Assembly: GCF_018861145.1 (NCBI RefSeq)
Contig: NZ_JAHKQT010000017.1
Location: forward strand, 186,001 to 250,000
Source: Poseidonibacter lekithochrous
GTDB taxonomy: Bacteria; Campylobacterota; Campylobacteria; Campylobacterales; Arcobacteraceae
Length of the DNA stretch: 64,000 nucleotides
Direction of reading: 5' to 3'
Each line of letters starts with the position of its first letter. Within the stretch, counting starts at the first letter, position 1. Below, one piece after another: positions 34,206 to 43,204 of this stretch. Made by a program: the position numbers and the translations under genes. The notes under the pieces were generated by a model, which was not told the DNA's origin, searched no databases, and saw nothing but the letters and a program-made list of their open reading frames with translations.

Positions 34206-34627
34206 TGAAGTACTTAATTCTATTTCTTATTTTTGTATCTTTATTAGATGCACAAATATATAGAAAAAGTTCACAAGTTGTTGTAGATACAAAAGAAATG
34301 CTTATGTGGGCAGATGATATTTCTGTAATTAAAGTAATGAAAACACATGATGATGCAATTTCTTATTGCGAAGCACTTGTCTTCTCTGGTTATTCTGATT
34401 GGCGAATACCAAAAATAGAAGAGTTTAAAACAATTGTTGATAAAAAGAATTTCAAAAATTATATAAATAAAGCATTTAGATATAACGTTCCAGATGGATA
34501 TTGGGCTGAAAGATCTCATTGGAGAACACTTTGGTTTTATGCTGATTATATGCATTTTGTAAGTGGAACAGCATATTTTGATAGTAGACATAAAAATAAA
34601 TATGTTAGATGCGTAAGAAAAATATAA
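34205..34627 (+). CDS. DUF1566 (Lcl C-terminal) domain secreted protein
   Basis: A 140-residue secreted protein with a signal peptide (MKYLILFLIFVSLLDA). The mature region shows the DUF1566 pattern: MLMWADD, DAISYCEALVFSGYSDWRIPKIEEF and the closing YVRCVRKI. The pair of cysteines in the two motifs probably forms a disulfide. The domain is common in periplasmic and surface proteins of Campylobacterota; function is unknown. The start overlaps the preceding stop (TAATG). Confidence 0.8.
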   Translation: MKYLILFLIFVSLLDAQIYRKSSQVVVDTKEMLMWADDISVIKVMKTHDDAISYCEALVFSGYSDWRIPKIEEFKTIVDKKNFKNYINKAFRYNVPDGYWAERSHWRTLWFYADYMHFVSGTAYFDSRHKNKYVRCVRKI

Positions 34628-34641
34628 GGGAGGATAGAGTT

Positions 34642-35172
34642 TTGAGTAAAAGAGTTTTAATATTACATGGTTTAGGTGGTAGTGATTATCCTCACTGGCA
34701 AGCTTGTTTGGCAGCTGATTTAATAAAACAGCATTACACTGTATCTTTTCCTGTAATGCCAAATAGAGATAATCCAAAACTTGAAGAGTGGAAAGAGTGT
34801 TTAAAGAAAGAAATATCACATTTTAATCCAGATATTGTTATCTGCCACTCTTTAGCAAACGTATTATGGTTTCATACTTGTGATGAATTAAATGTTAGTT
34901 TAGAAAAACTTATGTTAGTAGCTCCTGTTAGTAGAGAAAGAGTAGTTGAGGCTGCGAGTACTTTTTATCCTTACCCAATCGCAAAAGATTTGAAAGCTAA
35001 AGACATTATTATGTTAGCATCAACAAATGATCCTTATATGACAGAAGATGAAGCCTTAGATTTAAAAGAAAAATTAAATATTGAAATAAATGTACTCAGA
35101 AATGCAGGACATATAAATGCAGACTCTGGTTTTGGTTCGCATGATTTTGCATTAGATTGGCTTACTAAATGA
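34642..35172 (+). CDS. Alpha/beta hydrolase, RBBP9/YdeN type
   Basis: A compact serine hydrolase of 176 residues: [15 protein letters not shown] at the N-terminus, nucleophile motif CHSLAN, Asp in STNDPYM and His in [12 protein letters not shown]. These match the RBBP9/YdeN family, whose bacterial members have poorly known substrates. I start it at TTG 34642, which has AAGGGAGGA seven bases upstream; the longer ATG frame at 34609 lies inside the previous gene and has no ribosome site. It overlaps tsaD by four bases (ATGA). Confidence 0.82.
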   Translation: MSKRVLILHGLGGSDYPHWQACLAADLIKQHYTVSFPVMPNRDNPKLEEWKECLKKEISHFNPDIVICHSLANVLWFHTCDELNVSLEKLMLVAPVSRERVVEAASTFYPYPIAKDLKAKDIIMLASTNDPYMTEDEALDLKEKLNIEINVLRNAGHINADSGFGSHDFALDWLTK

Positions 35173-36170
35173 TTTTAAGTATTGAAAGTTCATGTGACGA
35201 TAGCTCAATTGCAATAACAAATAGTGAAACTTTAGAGTTAGTTTATCACAAGAAAATATCTCAAGAATTACAACACAGTATTTATGGTGGAGTAGTTCCT
35301 GAATTAGCTGCAAGATTACATATTGAAGCCTTACCCAAAATATTAGAAGAGTGCGTAGACTACTTTCCAAAATTAAAAGCAATAGCTGTTACATCAGCTC
35401 CTGGATTATCAGTTACTTTAATGGAAGGAGTTACTATGGCAAAAGCTTTAAGTATTTCGCTTGATCTTCCTCTAATCTCTGTTAATCACTTAAAAGGTCA
35501 TATCTATTCTCTTTTTATAGAAAAAGAGGAAGTTCTTCCAATTACTATTTTATTAGTTTCAGGTGGACATACTCAAATAATAGAAGCAAATTCATTAAAT
35601 GATATGAATTTAATAGCAAGTACCATGGATGATAGTTTTGGTGAGAGCTTTGATAAAGTATCAAAGATGTTAGGTCTTGGATATCCTGGTGGTCCAGTGG
35701 TTCAAGAGTATGCATTAAAAGGTGATGAAAATAGATTTGAATTACCAGTTCCTTTAAGACAAAGTCCAAATATTGAGTTTTCATATTCAGGTCTTAAAAA
35801 TGCAGTGCGGCTTTTAATAGAAAAGTGTGTTAGCGAAGATGGAATAGTTAGTGACCAAGATAAATATGATATCTGTGCATCTTTTCAAAAAACAGCAATT
35901 GCACATATTATGCAAAAAACAAAGAAACTATTTAAACAAAAAGTTCCTAGAAACTTTGCAATAGTTGGTGGAGCAAGTGCTAATATTTACCTTCGAACGC
36001 AAATAGAAGAGTTATGTAAGAAAAATGGAACAATATTACATCTAAGTCAATTAAAATACTGTAGTGATAATGCTGCAATGATAGGTCGAGTAGCAGTTGA
36101 GCAGTACAAGCAAAAAGAATTTACAAAGCTTGATGACATAGATGTACAATCAAGACTAAAAGGATTTTAA
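35169..36170 (+). CDS. tsaD: tRNA N6-adenosine threonylcarbamoyltransferase
   Basis: TsaD (with TsaB and TsaE) moves threonylcarbamoyl to A37 of tRNAs reading ANN codons. The metal-binding HLKGH motif, [13 protein letters not shown] at the N-terminus, [11 protein letters not shown], and PGGP (about 178) are all present, with a late NAAMIGRVA containing the final Asp-type site. Length 333 is normal. The start overlaps the hydrolase stop by four bases, and the next gene begins directly after its stop, so it lies inside a housekeeping operon. Confidence 0.96.
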   Translation: MILSIESSCDDSSIAITNSETLELVYHKKISQELQHSIYGGVVPELAARLHIEALPKILEECVDYFPKLKAIAVTSAPGLSVTLMEGVTMAKALSISLDLPLISVNHLKGHIYSLFIEKEEVLPITILLVSGGHTQIIEANSLNDMNLIASTMDDSFGESFDKVSKMLGLGYPGGPVVQEYALKGDENRFELPVPLRQSPNIEFSYSGLKNAVRLLIEKCVSEDGIVSDQDKYDICASFQKTAIAHIMQKTKKLFKQKVPRNFAIVGGASANIYLRTQIEELCKKNGTILHLSQLKYCSDNAAMIGRVAVEQYKQKEFTKLDDIDVQSRLKGF

Positions 36171-36551
36171 ATGATATTTGAAATGGGTGCAAAACTTGAT
36201 GGAGATAATCATGATACATCAAAACATAATGAAAAACCAAAGAAATCAAAACCTAATAATAAAAATAGTAAGAACAATAAACCAACAGCTCCTAGTACTT
36301 TCAATAAAAATGAAATCTTGCCAAAGAATCAACATCAATTAGTATTTACTTATGAAAAAAGAAAAGGGAAACCAGTAACTTTAGTAGGTAGATTTTCTTT
36401 AAATGATGCAGATAAAAAAGAGATACTAAAACTTTTAAAGAAAAAGTTAGCTTGTGGTGGTGCTATTAAAGATGAATGGATAGAACTACAAGGTGATGTA
36501 AAAGAGAAGATTATCACAATTTTAAAAGCAGATGGATGGAAATTTAGATAA
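36171..36551 (+). CDS. SUI1/YciH-family translation factor
   Basis: A 126-residue protein: a basic, low-complexity N-terminal half (KPKKSKPNNKNSKNNKP) and a C-terminal eIF1/SUI1 domain (about 53-126) with RKGKPVTLVGRF, LKKKLACGGAIKDEWIELQGD. Bacterial YciH binds the 30S subunit and resembles eukaryotic eIF1 in checking initiation; its physiological role is modest. The start ATG follows the tsaD stop at once, with AAAGGA upstream. Co-transcribed with tsaD and nnrD. Confidence 0.9.
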   Translation: MIFEMGAKLDGDNHDTSKHNEKPKKSKPNNKNSKNNKPTAPSTFNKNEILPKNQHQLVFTYEKRKGKPVTLVGRFSLNDADKKEILKLLKKKLACGGAIKDEWIELQGDVKEKIITILKADGWKFR

Positions 36552-36566
36552 GAAAAAGGATTTTTA

Positions 36567-37952
36567 ATGCAAAAAATATTTGATGAGGTAGGCTCTTTAG
36601 ATAAAAGATGTTATGAAGAGTTTTCTTTAAATGAAGATATACTTATGGAACATGCTGCTAATAGTATGGCTTTATATATTGAAGAAAAATTTTATGATAA
36701 AAAATCTATTTTAATAGTATGTGGTTCTGGAAATAATGGCGCAGATGGTATTACACTTGCAAGATTATTACATACAAAATTTGACGTGTCTTTATATTTT
36801 TATAAAGAAGCAAAAACAAATATTGGAAAGATTCAATATAAAAGGGTAAAGAGTCTAGGTGTTCCTGTTGTTAGTGAACTTGAGAATACAGATATTATAG
36901 TTGATTGTATTTTTGGTTCAGGATTAAATAAACCACTTGATAATGAAGCTATTTCTTTAATTAAGAAAATAAATAATATGGAAGCTATTAAAATTGCATG
37001 TGATATTCCAAGTGGTATTTTTAATGATGGACAACTAGACTCAGTTGCTTTTTATGCTGATATTACTATTACAATGGGAGCTTTAAAAACTTCACTTTTC
37101 TCTGATACTGCAAAAGATTATGTAGGTAAGATTAAAGTGGCTGACCTAGGAATACAAAGAAAACTTTATGAAACAAATACAAATAAATATCTTCTTGAAA
37201 AGAAAGATTTAAAACTGCCATTTAGAAATATACAAAACTCACATAAAGGTTCATATGGTCACTTAAATGTGGTTGCCGGATGTAAAAAAGGGGCAGGGAT
37301 AATAGCTGCAAAAGCTGCCTTTGGATTTGGTGCTGGGATTGTAAGTGTTGTATGTCATGAAAACCTTGATTTACCTTATCACATTATGCAAACTCATTTT
37401 ATAAGTGAAAACTGTACTGCAATTGCAATTGGTATGGGGCTTGGAAAATATGAAACAGAAGAGATTAAAAAAATACTTTCTAAAGATGTAAAAAAAATAG
37501 TTGATGCAGATTTATTTTATGATGAATTATTACTTGAAGTTTTAGATGAAGATATTGTTTTAACTCCACATCCAAAAGAGTTTTGTTCGCTTTTAAAAAT
37601 ATGTGATATAGCTGATATTAAAATTGATGAGTTACAAAACAACCGCATTAAATATGTAGAAAAATTTTGTTTAAAATATCCAAAAGTAGTATTACTTTTA
37701 AAAGGAACAAATGTAATTATTTCACAAGGTGAGAATTTATATATAAATACTTTCGGAACTGCTGTATTAAGTAAAGGTGGAAGTGGTGATGTTTTAAGTG
37801 GATTAGTAGGTTCTCTACTTGCACAAGGATATGAACCCTTGGATGCAGCAATTAATGCAAGTTTAGCACATGCTTTAGCAGCTGCAAACTTTAAGAGAAA
37901 TGACTATTCTCTAATTCCATCTGATTTAATAGAAGAGGTAAGAAGATTATGA
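36567..37952 (+). CDS. nnrD: Bifunctional NAD(P)H-hydrate epimerase / ADP-dependent dehydratase
   Basis: Repairs hydrated NAD(P)H. The N-terminal YjeF epimerase domain (about 1-200) has ILMEHAANSMA and VCGSGNNGADG; the C-terminal ribokinase-like dehydratase domain has SHKGSYGHLNVVAGCKKGAG, VLTPHPKEF and the closing KGGSGDVLSG (ATP site and catalytic Asp). Length 461 is that of the fused enzyme, as in E. coli YjeF/Nnr. It overlaps cutA by four bases. Confidence 0.93.
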   Translation: MQKIFDEVGSLDKRCYEEFSLNEDILMEHAANSMALYIEEKFYDKKSILIVCGSGNNGADGITLARLLHTKFDVSLYFYKEAKTNIGKIQYKRVKSLGVPVVSELENTDIIVDCIFGSGLNKPLDNEAISLIKKINNMEAIKIACDIPSGIFNDGQLDSVAFYADITITMGALKTSLFSDTAKDYVGKIKVADLGIQRKLYETNTNKYLLEKKDLKLPFRNIQNSHKGSYGHLNVVAGCKKGAGIIAAKAAFGFGAGIVSVVCHENLDLPYHIMQTHFISENCTAIAIGMGLGKYETEEIKKILSKDVKKIVDADLFYDELLLEVLDEDIVLTPHPKEFCSLLKICDIADIKIDELQNNRIKYVEKFCLKYPKVVLLLKGTNVIISQGENLYINTFGTAVLSKGGSGDVLSGLVGSLLAQGYEPLDAAINASLAHALAAANFKRNDYSLIPSDLIEEVRRL

Positions 37953-38260
37953 AAATAGTTTTAGTTCAAACAACATGCGCTTCAAAAACTGAAGCAAAAA
38001 ATATTGCGAAGATTTTAATTGATGCAAGACTTGCTGCTTGTGTGCAGTTAAGTGAATGTGAATCTCTTTATACTTGGAATAATGAGTTTTGTTGTGATAA
38101 TGAAATACTAGTTAATATTAAAACTAGAAAAGAAAACTTTGAAAAAGTAAAGAATAAAATTAAAGAATATCATAGTTATGATGTTCCTGAAATTATAGAA
38201 ATAGATATAACAAATTCAGGGAAAAAATATTTAAGATTTATTGAAGAAAATACAAATTAA
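37949..38260 (+). CDS. cutA: Divalent-cation tolerance protein CutA
   Basis: A 103-residue trimeric ferredoxin-like fold protein with the opening VLVQTTCASKTEAKNIAKILIDARLAACVQL and the SYDVPEIIEIDI end. In E. coli linked to copper tolerance, but its molecular job in most bacteria is open. Overlaps nnrD by four bases (ATGA) and ends about 40 bases before the tRNA promoter. Confidence 0.92.
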   Translation: MKIVLVQTTCASKTEAKNIAKILIDARLAACVQLSECESLYTWNNEFCCDNEILVNIKTRKENFEKVKNKIKEYHSYDVPEIIEIDITNSGKKYLRFIEENTN

Positions 38261-38300
38261 ATTAAATTTAGCTAAATTTCTCAATTTGTTAAATTTACTC

Positions 38301-38329
38301 TTGACAAAATAGTAAAAACATAATATAAT
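38301..38329 (+). promoter_or_regulatory. Sigma70 promoter of the tRNA array
   Basis: TTGACA (38301-38306), 17-base spacer, TATAAT (38324-38329), both boxes identical to consensus, 31 bases before the first tRNA. It should drive the tRNA-Pro to tRNA-Gly series at high rate. Confidence 0.9.
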
Positions 38330-38360
38330 TCCGTCCACTTTTCGTAAGAATTGTGATTGG

Positions 38361-38437
38361 CGGAGTGTAGCGCAGCCTGGTAGCGCACCTGGTTTGGGAC
38401 CAGGGGGTCGAAGGTTCGAGTCCTTTCACTCCGACCA
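38361..38437 (+). tRNA. tRNA-Pro(TGG)
   Basis: 77 bases with encoded CCA. Acceptor CGGAGTG pairs with CACTCCG; anticodon loop TTTGGGA gives TGG; T-loop GTTCGAG. First gene after the promoter. Confidence 0.97.
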
Positions 38438-38445
38438 TTATATGT

Positions 38446-38523
38446 GGTGGGTATAGCTCAGTTGGTTAGAGCATCGGTTTGTGGTACCGAGGGTCGCCGG
38501 TTCGAACCCGGTTACCCACCCCA
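38446..38523 (+). tRNA. tRNA-His(GTG)
   Basis: Includes the extra 5' G (G-1, 38446) pairing with C73, the identity mark of tRNA-His. Acceptor GTGGGTA/TACCCAC, anticodon GTG in TTGTGGT, encoded CCA. Confidence 0.97.
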
Positions 38524-38534
38524 TTTTTTAAATT

Positions 38535-38611
<77 letters not shown>

Positions 38612-38640
38612 TTTTTAATCTTTTTAGAAAAAAAGATAAT

Positions 38641-38725
38641 GCGGATGTGGTGAAATTGGTATACACGCTAGACTTAGGATCTAGTGCTTTACGGCGTGAA
38701 GGTTCAAGTCCTTTCATCCGCACCA
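38641..38725 (+). tRNA. tRNA-Leu(TAG)
   Basis: 85 bases with the long variable arm of class II tRNAs (TGCTTTACGGCGTGA region), acceptor GCGGATG/CATCCGC, anticodon TAG, encoded CCA. Confidence 0.96.
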
Positions 38726-38767
38726 TTTATACTTAAAGTATCTTCAGTTTTCTGAATTTATACTTTT

Positions 38768-38844
<77 letters not shown>

Positions 38845-38847
38845 TTT

Positions 38848-38896
38848 AAAAAGCCTTGAATAAGAAGTTTTTAAAACTTTTGATTCAAGGCTTTTT
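38848..38896 (+). terminator. Intrinsic terminator or processing hairpin inside the tRNA array
   Basis: AAAAAGCCTTGAAT pairs with ATTCAAGGCTTTTT; the loop itself holds a nested AAGTTTT/AAAACTT stem. The T-run makes it a likely terminator of the first five tRNAs, leaving the last two to read-through or another promoter. Confidence 0.8.
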
Positions 38897-38916
38897 ATTT
38901 TTAAACTATATAGAAT

Positions 38917-38993
<77 letters not shown>

Positions 38994-39035
38994 CTTTTTA
39001 ATAATTTTAATTTCTAATAGGAATTAATATCAGGT

Positions 39036-39112
<77 letters not shown>

Positions 39113-39117
39113 ATTAC

Positions 39118-39168
39118 AAGCTTTTATCTATTTGAACTTAGGTTCTTTTAGATGAAAGCTTTTTTTTT
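39118..39168 (+). terminator. Intrinsic terminator after the tRNA array
   Basis: AAGCTTTTATCT pairs (one G-T pair) with AGATGAAAGCTT; an inner GAAC/GTTC extends the stem; followed by a T-run. Confidence 0.8.
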
Positions 39169-39259
39169 GCTCAATTTTTATGTATAAAATTATTTCTTAA
39201 TTATTAGCTTTAATATATTATACTGTCACTTCAGATAAACAATAATCATTGGAGCTTTA

Positions 39260-42199
39260 ATGTCAAACTATATTGATTTTATGATACAAGCAGATGAATT
39301 AAATCAACTATTAGAAAGTAAGAAGAAAATAGTTATTATTGATGTTAGATTAAAAGAAGAGTATGATAATGGGCATATTGATACTGCTGTAAATTTCACT
39401 GAAGTTTTTACTTATTTGCCAAAGGGTATTACAACAAGAAAAGAGAAAGAATCTTTTATCAGCTTTTATGAAGAATTATTCTCAAAAGCTGGTGTTTGTA
39501 AAGATGAAATAGTTATATTCTATGAAGATAAATTTACACTAAAATCACCTCGTGGTTTAAGTATTCTAAAATATTTGGGGTATGATGAAGATAAGATAAA
39601 AGTACTAGATAGTGGTTTTCTTAATTGGAAAGAAAGTGGTTATAAAATAAGTAAAACTACTACTCATAATATAAAAAAGAAATTTATATCAAGAATAGAT
39701 GAAAGCTTTTTTGTAGATTATAATGAAATGTTAGCATGCATAGATAATCCAAAAATTATTAAACTAGATGTTCGTGATAAAGATGAGTGGCTAGGTATTA
39801 GTTCTTCACCTTTTGGAATAGATTTTGCTCCTAAAAAAGGAAGATTGCCTAATGCTATTTGGATAGAGTGGTATAAATTTATTACTAGTAATATGTTAAG
39901 TGTGGAATCACTTGATAAAATACAAAAAGAGTTAAAACAAAAAAATATAAAGAAAAATGATGATATTATTTTATACTGTTTTAAAGGTGCAAGATTATCA
40001 AATACTTATATAGCACTTAGAAAACTAGGATATAATCATATTAGAGTATATTTCGCTGGATGGAACGAATGGTGTAGAAAAGAAAATGCACCAATAATTA
40101 ATGAAGTTGAAAATGATAATAATCCACTTTTAAAAGAAAATATTGCATTAAAAAATATATTAGATTCTATTTATTCAAAAAATTCTAATTTAATTGATTT
40201 CCCAAAGTACAATAAAGAACCAGTATTTGCATTTAATAGAGAGGGTAATATTAGTTTTGAAAATAAAGCAAAGAAAGTAATACTTCCTAGTATTACAAAG
40301 ATATCTGATATCTTTCCTAGCTTTGAAACTGAAAATATCTATAATATGATAGATAATCAAGAAAATAAGAGTATTACAATACAAGTAAAAGATAGATATT
40401 TTTTATTAAACTGTATAGGTTCTAGAGGTTCAAATAATATACTTATTTATGGTTTTGAAACTACAGAAATAGAAAATTTAAATAAAAGTTTATCTTCTCA
40501 ATATAAACTAGTTCAAAATATCATAAATACAGTTCCCGTAAGAATATTTTGGAAAGATAGAAATTGTAGATATTTAGGTGCAAATAAATTATTTCTAAAA
40601 GATGCAGGAATTAAAAACATAAATGAAATTATTGGTAAAACAGATTTTGATATGCCTTGGAATAAAACAGAAGCTCAATATTATGTTGAGGATGATTTAA
40701 AAGTAATAAATACAGGAGTTGAGAAAATTAATTTTGAAGAATTTCAAACAAATGGAGATGGAAAAACAGCTGTTATATTAACTTCTAAAATACCACTTAG
40801 AGATGAAAATAATTATATTATTGGGACATTAAGTTCATATGCAGATATAACACATCAGCGTAAGATGGAATTAGAATTAAAAAAACAAAAAGATATTTTT
40901 ATTCATCAAGCACATCATGATGCTTTAACTGGATTACCAAATAGAGTTCTTTTTCAAGATAGGTTAGAACAATCAATACAATCTTCAAAACGAAAGAGAA
41001 CAAAAACAGCGCTATTATTTATAGACCTTGATCATTTTAAAGAGATTAATGATTCTTTTGGACATGATATTGGTGATGAAATCCTGAAAATTGTTAGTAA
41101 TAGATTAAAAAAAGTTGTTAGAGAAGAAGATACTGTGTCAAGATTAGGTGGTGATGAATTTACAATAATCTTAGGAGAATTAACTGAAGCTCAAGACAGT
41201 TCAAAAATAGCTAAAAAAATATTAAAAGTTTTATCAAAACCTATGTATACTAGAAATAATACATTTTATATTTCAAGTAGTATTGGAATTAGTATATATC
41301 CCAATGATGGAGAATCAACTCAAAACCTTCTTAAATTTGCAGATTCTGCTATGTATAAAGCAAAAGACGAAGGTAGGAATAACTTCCAGTATTACAACTC
41401 TTCTATGACAGAACTTGCATTTGAAAGAGTTGTTATGGAGGCAAGTCTTAGGAGATCATTGAAAGAAGATCAATTTGTAGTTTATTATCAAGCACAAATA
41501 AATGGAATTACAGATGAAATAATAGGACTAGAAGCCTTAGTCAGATGGGAACACCCAACAATGGGGATTGTGCCACCAGATAAATTTATTTCTTTAGCTA
41601 AATCAACAGAATTAATTGTTGATCTAGATAGAATTGTTATGGAAAAAGCTATGAGTCAAGTCTCAAAGTGGTATAAAAAAGGTTTAAATCCAGGTATTTT
41701 AGCTATGAATCTTGCAGTAAAACAACTTTATGAAAAAGATTTTATAGAAATGTTTGAAGAACTTATGGTAAAGACAGAATGTAAAGAACGATGGATTGAG
41801 TTAGAAGTTACAGAAGATCAGATTATGACAAATCCAGAAAAAGCTATTAAAATTCTTAGTAAAATAAGTGATTTAGGTGTTGAATTGGCAGTTGATGATT
41901 TTGGAACAGGTTACTCTTCTTTAGCATATTTAAAAAGGTTACCAATTGATAAGCTTAAAATCGATCAAGCTTTTGTCAGAGATTTACCTGATGATGAAGA
42001 AGATGTTGGAATTACACAAGCAGTTATAGCTTTAGCAAAGAGTTTAAATTTAAAAGTTATTGCAGAAGGTGTTGAAACAAAAGAACAAAAAGATTTTTTA
42101 GTTAAAAGTGGTTGTATAAATATCCAAGGATATTTATATTCTAAACCTATACCTGCTGATAAATTTGAAATACTTCTTAAAAAAGGATTTAAAATTTAG
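39260..42199 (+). CDS. Tandem rhodanese - PAS - GGDEF - EAL protein
   Basis: A 979-residue soluble multidomain protein. Two rhodanese domains form the N-terminal third (about 7-130 and 150-278): the first has no cysteine in its active loop (YEDKFTLKSPRG), the second has Cys240 in CFKGARL, like SseA-type sulfurtransferases. Then come a degenerate PAS-like stretch (about 318-405), a PAS domain (about 413-535), GGDEF (630-634) with an intact RxxD inhibition site (REED, five residues upstream), and EAL (758-760). Both cyclic-di-GMP motifs look functional. It likely links sulfur chemistry to second-messenger level. It has its own promoter region after the tRNA terminator and no partner gene. Confidence 0.9.
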   Translation: MSNYIDFMIQADELNQLLESKKKIVIIDVRLKEEYDNGHIDTAVNFTEVFTYLPKGITTRKEKESFISFYEELFSKAGVCKDEIVIFYEDKFTLKSPRGLSILKYLGYDEDKIKVLDSGFLNWKESGYKISKTTTHNIKKKFISRIDESFFVDYNEMLACIDNPKIIKLDVRDKDEWLGISSSPFGIDFAPKKGRLPNAIWIEWYKFITSNMLSVESLDKIQKELKQKNIKKNDDIILYCFKGARLSNTYIALRKLGYNHIRVYFAGWNEWCRKENAPIINEVENDNNPLLKENIALKNILDSIYSKNSNLIDFPKYNKEPVFAFNREGNISFENKAKKVILPSITKISDIFPSFETENIYNMIDNQENKSITIQVKDRYFLLNCIGSRGSNNILIYGFETTEIENLNKSLSSQYKLVQNIINTVPVRIFWKDRNCRYLGANKLFLKDAGIKNINEIIGKTDFDMPWNKTEAQYYVEDDLKVINTGVEKINFEEFQTNGDGKTAVILTSKIPLRDENNYIIGTLSSYADITHQRKMELELKKQKDIFIHQAHHDALTGLPNRVLFQDRLEQSIQSSKRKRTKTALLFIDLDHFKEINDSFGHDIGDEILKIVSNRLKKVVREEDTVSRLGGDEFTIILGELTEAQDSSKIAKKILKVLSKPMYTRNNTFYISSSIGISIYPNDGESTQNLLKFADSAMYKAKDEGRNNFQYYNSSMTELAFERVVMEASLRRSLKEDQFVVYYQAQINGITDEIIGLEALVRWEHPTMGIVPPDKFISLAKSTELIVDLDRIVMEKAMSQVSKWYKKGLNPGILAMNLAVKQLYEKDFIEMFEELMVKTECKERWIELEVTEDQIMTNPEKAIKILSKISDLGVELAVDDFGTGYSSLAYLKRLPIDKLKIDQAFVRDLPDDEEDVGITQAVIALAKSLNLKVIAEGVETKEQKDFLVKSGCINIQGYLYSKPIPADKFEILLKKGFKI

Positions 42200-42221
42200 A
42201 AAGAGTTTGAATTTTTATTTA

Positions 42222-42250
42222 TTGACAATGTAGAACTATTGTTCTATAAT
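42222..42250 (+). promoter_or_regulatory. Sigma70 promoter of the TetR-type gene
   Basis: Consensus TTGACA (42222-42227), 17-base spacer and TATAAT (42245-42250), 21 bases before the ATG. The operator palindrome overlaps the spacer and the -10 box. Confidence 0.88.
42231..42246. promoter_or_regulatory. Probable TetR autoregulatory operator
   Basis: TAGAAC-TATT-GTTCTA, a perfect 6+6 bp inverted repeat lying between the -35 and -10 boxes of the TetR gene. Binding here would block polymerase, as with other self-repressing TetR proteins. Confidence 0.72.
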
Positions 42251-42270
42251 ATTACAAATGGAGTTTAAAT

Positions 42271-42831
42271 ATGGCAAGACCTGTAGAATATGATTTAAAT
42301 AATGTACTTGATAATGCAATGGAGCTTTTTTGGCAAAAAGGATATGAAAATGTATCAATGGCTGAATTAGTTGAGCATACAAGTTTAAATAGAAGAACTA
42401 TGTATTCTTTATTCAAAGATAAAGAAGGTATTTTCAAAGATTCACTTGATAATTACTATTTAAAAAGATCCTCAAAGATTATTACACTTTTAAAAGATAA
42501 TCCAGGAAAAAAAGGTATAGAACTTTTTTTAACAAACTTCTCTTTTCATGATAAGTTTAAAGGATGTTTATTTAATAACTGCATGGGAAAAGGTGAGTTT
42601 ATGAATGATGATGCTTTTGAAATCCCAAAAAGCTATTTTGAAAGTTTACGTTTACAAATAGAAAAAAACTTGGAAGCGGCAAAAGAAGATGGTGACTTTA
42701 CTGGTGATGTTAAAACTATGGCACTTACAATTATGACTATTATTCATGGTTTTAATATTTATGGGAAATATAATCACTCTAAAGAAGAGGGCGAAAGTAT
42801 TATGAGAAATATTTTAAATATGATTAAATAG
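42271..42831 (+). CDS. TetR-family transcriptional regulator
   Basis: A 186-residue repressor with the N-terminal helix-turn-helix (VLDNAMELFWQKGYENVSMAELVEHTSLNRRTMYSLFKDKEGIF; recognition part LNRRTMYSLFKDK) and a helical ligand domain. Two cysteines in KGCLFNNCMG could act as a thiol switch. The closest neighbours, a DCC-type thiol protein and an Aat-like gene, lie on the other strand and end toward it, so the only evident target is its own promoter. Ligand is unknown. Confidence 0.88.
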   Translation: MARPVEYDLNNVLDNAMELFWQKGYENVSMAELVEHTSLNRRTMYSLFKDKEGIFKDSLDNYYLKRSSKIITLLKDNPGKKGIELFLTNFSFHDKFKGCLFNNCMGKGEFMNDDAFEIPKSYFESLRLQIEKNLEAAKEDGDFTGDVKTMALTIMTIIHGFNIYGKYNHSKEEGESIMRNILNMIK

Positions 42832-42838
42832 CTTTAAA

Positions 42839-43186
42839 TTATGATTTAATCCATAATGCAATTTTACGAAAGAATTTAAAACAATTATATACTATGTTAC
42901 CAAGAAATTTATTTGTAAAAATGAATTTCTGTAAAGAATAAAAAACTCCATCATATTTACAAATACTTATAAGCATTTCAACTGCACTTACTCCTTGGTA
43001 GCATTTATTTTCAAAGATAAGTATTACTCCATCATCGAGAATTATGTCTTTTTTATATTTTTTCCAAGACAAATCAATTCTTGCATCATATATAGTTAAA
43101 TCAAAACATTTTTTAAGTTTTAAAAAATCTGCATATCTATTGCAAAATGGACACTCTCCATCATAATATAAAAAAACTTTGTTCAT
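42839..43186 (-). CDS. DCC-family thiol-disulfide protein (DUF393)
   Basis: A 115-residue thioredoxin-like protein starting LYYDGECPFCNRYADF, with Cys12 and Cys15 as the CxxC pair of the DCC family. The start is placed at ATG 43186, which has GGGAG five bases upstream; an ATG four codons earlier has none. It follows the Aat-like gene by 18 bases on the same strand, so the two are probably co-transcribed. DCC proteins have been linked to disulfide handling, but the partner is not known. Confidence 0.83.
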   Translation of the reverse strand: MNKVFLYYDGECPFCNRYADFLKLKKCFDLTIYDARIDLSWKKYKKDIILDDGVILIFENKCYQGVSAVEMLISICKYDGVFYSLQKFIFTNKFLGNIVYNCFKFFRKIALWIKS

Positions 43187-43204
43187 TTTAACTCCCATTT
43201 AATT

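Noticed and set aside
34271-34819. 182-codon minus-strand open frame
   Set aside because: It lies opposite DUF1566 and hydrolase genes that have clear family motifs and coupled starts; its translation is Ile/Phe/Cys-rich with no domain.
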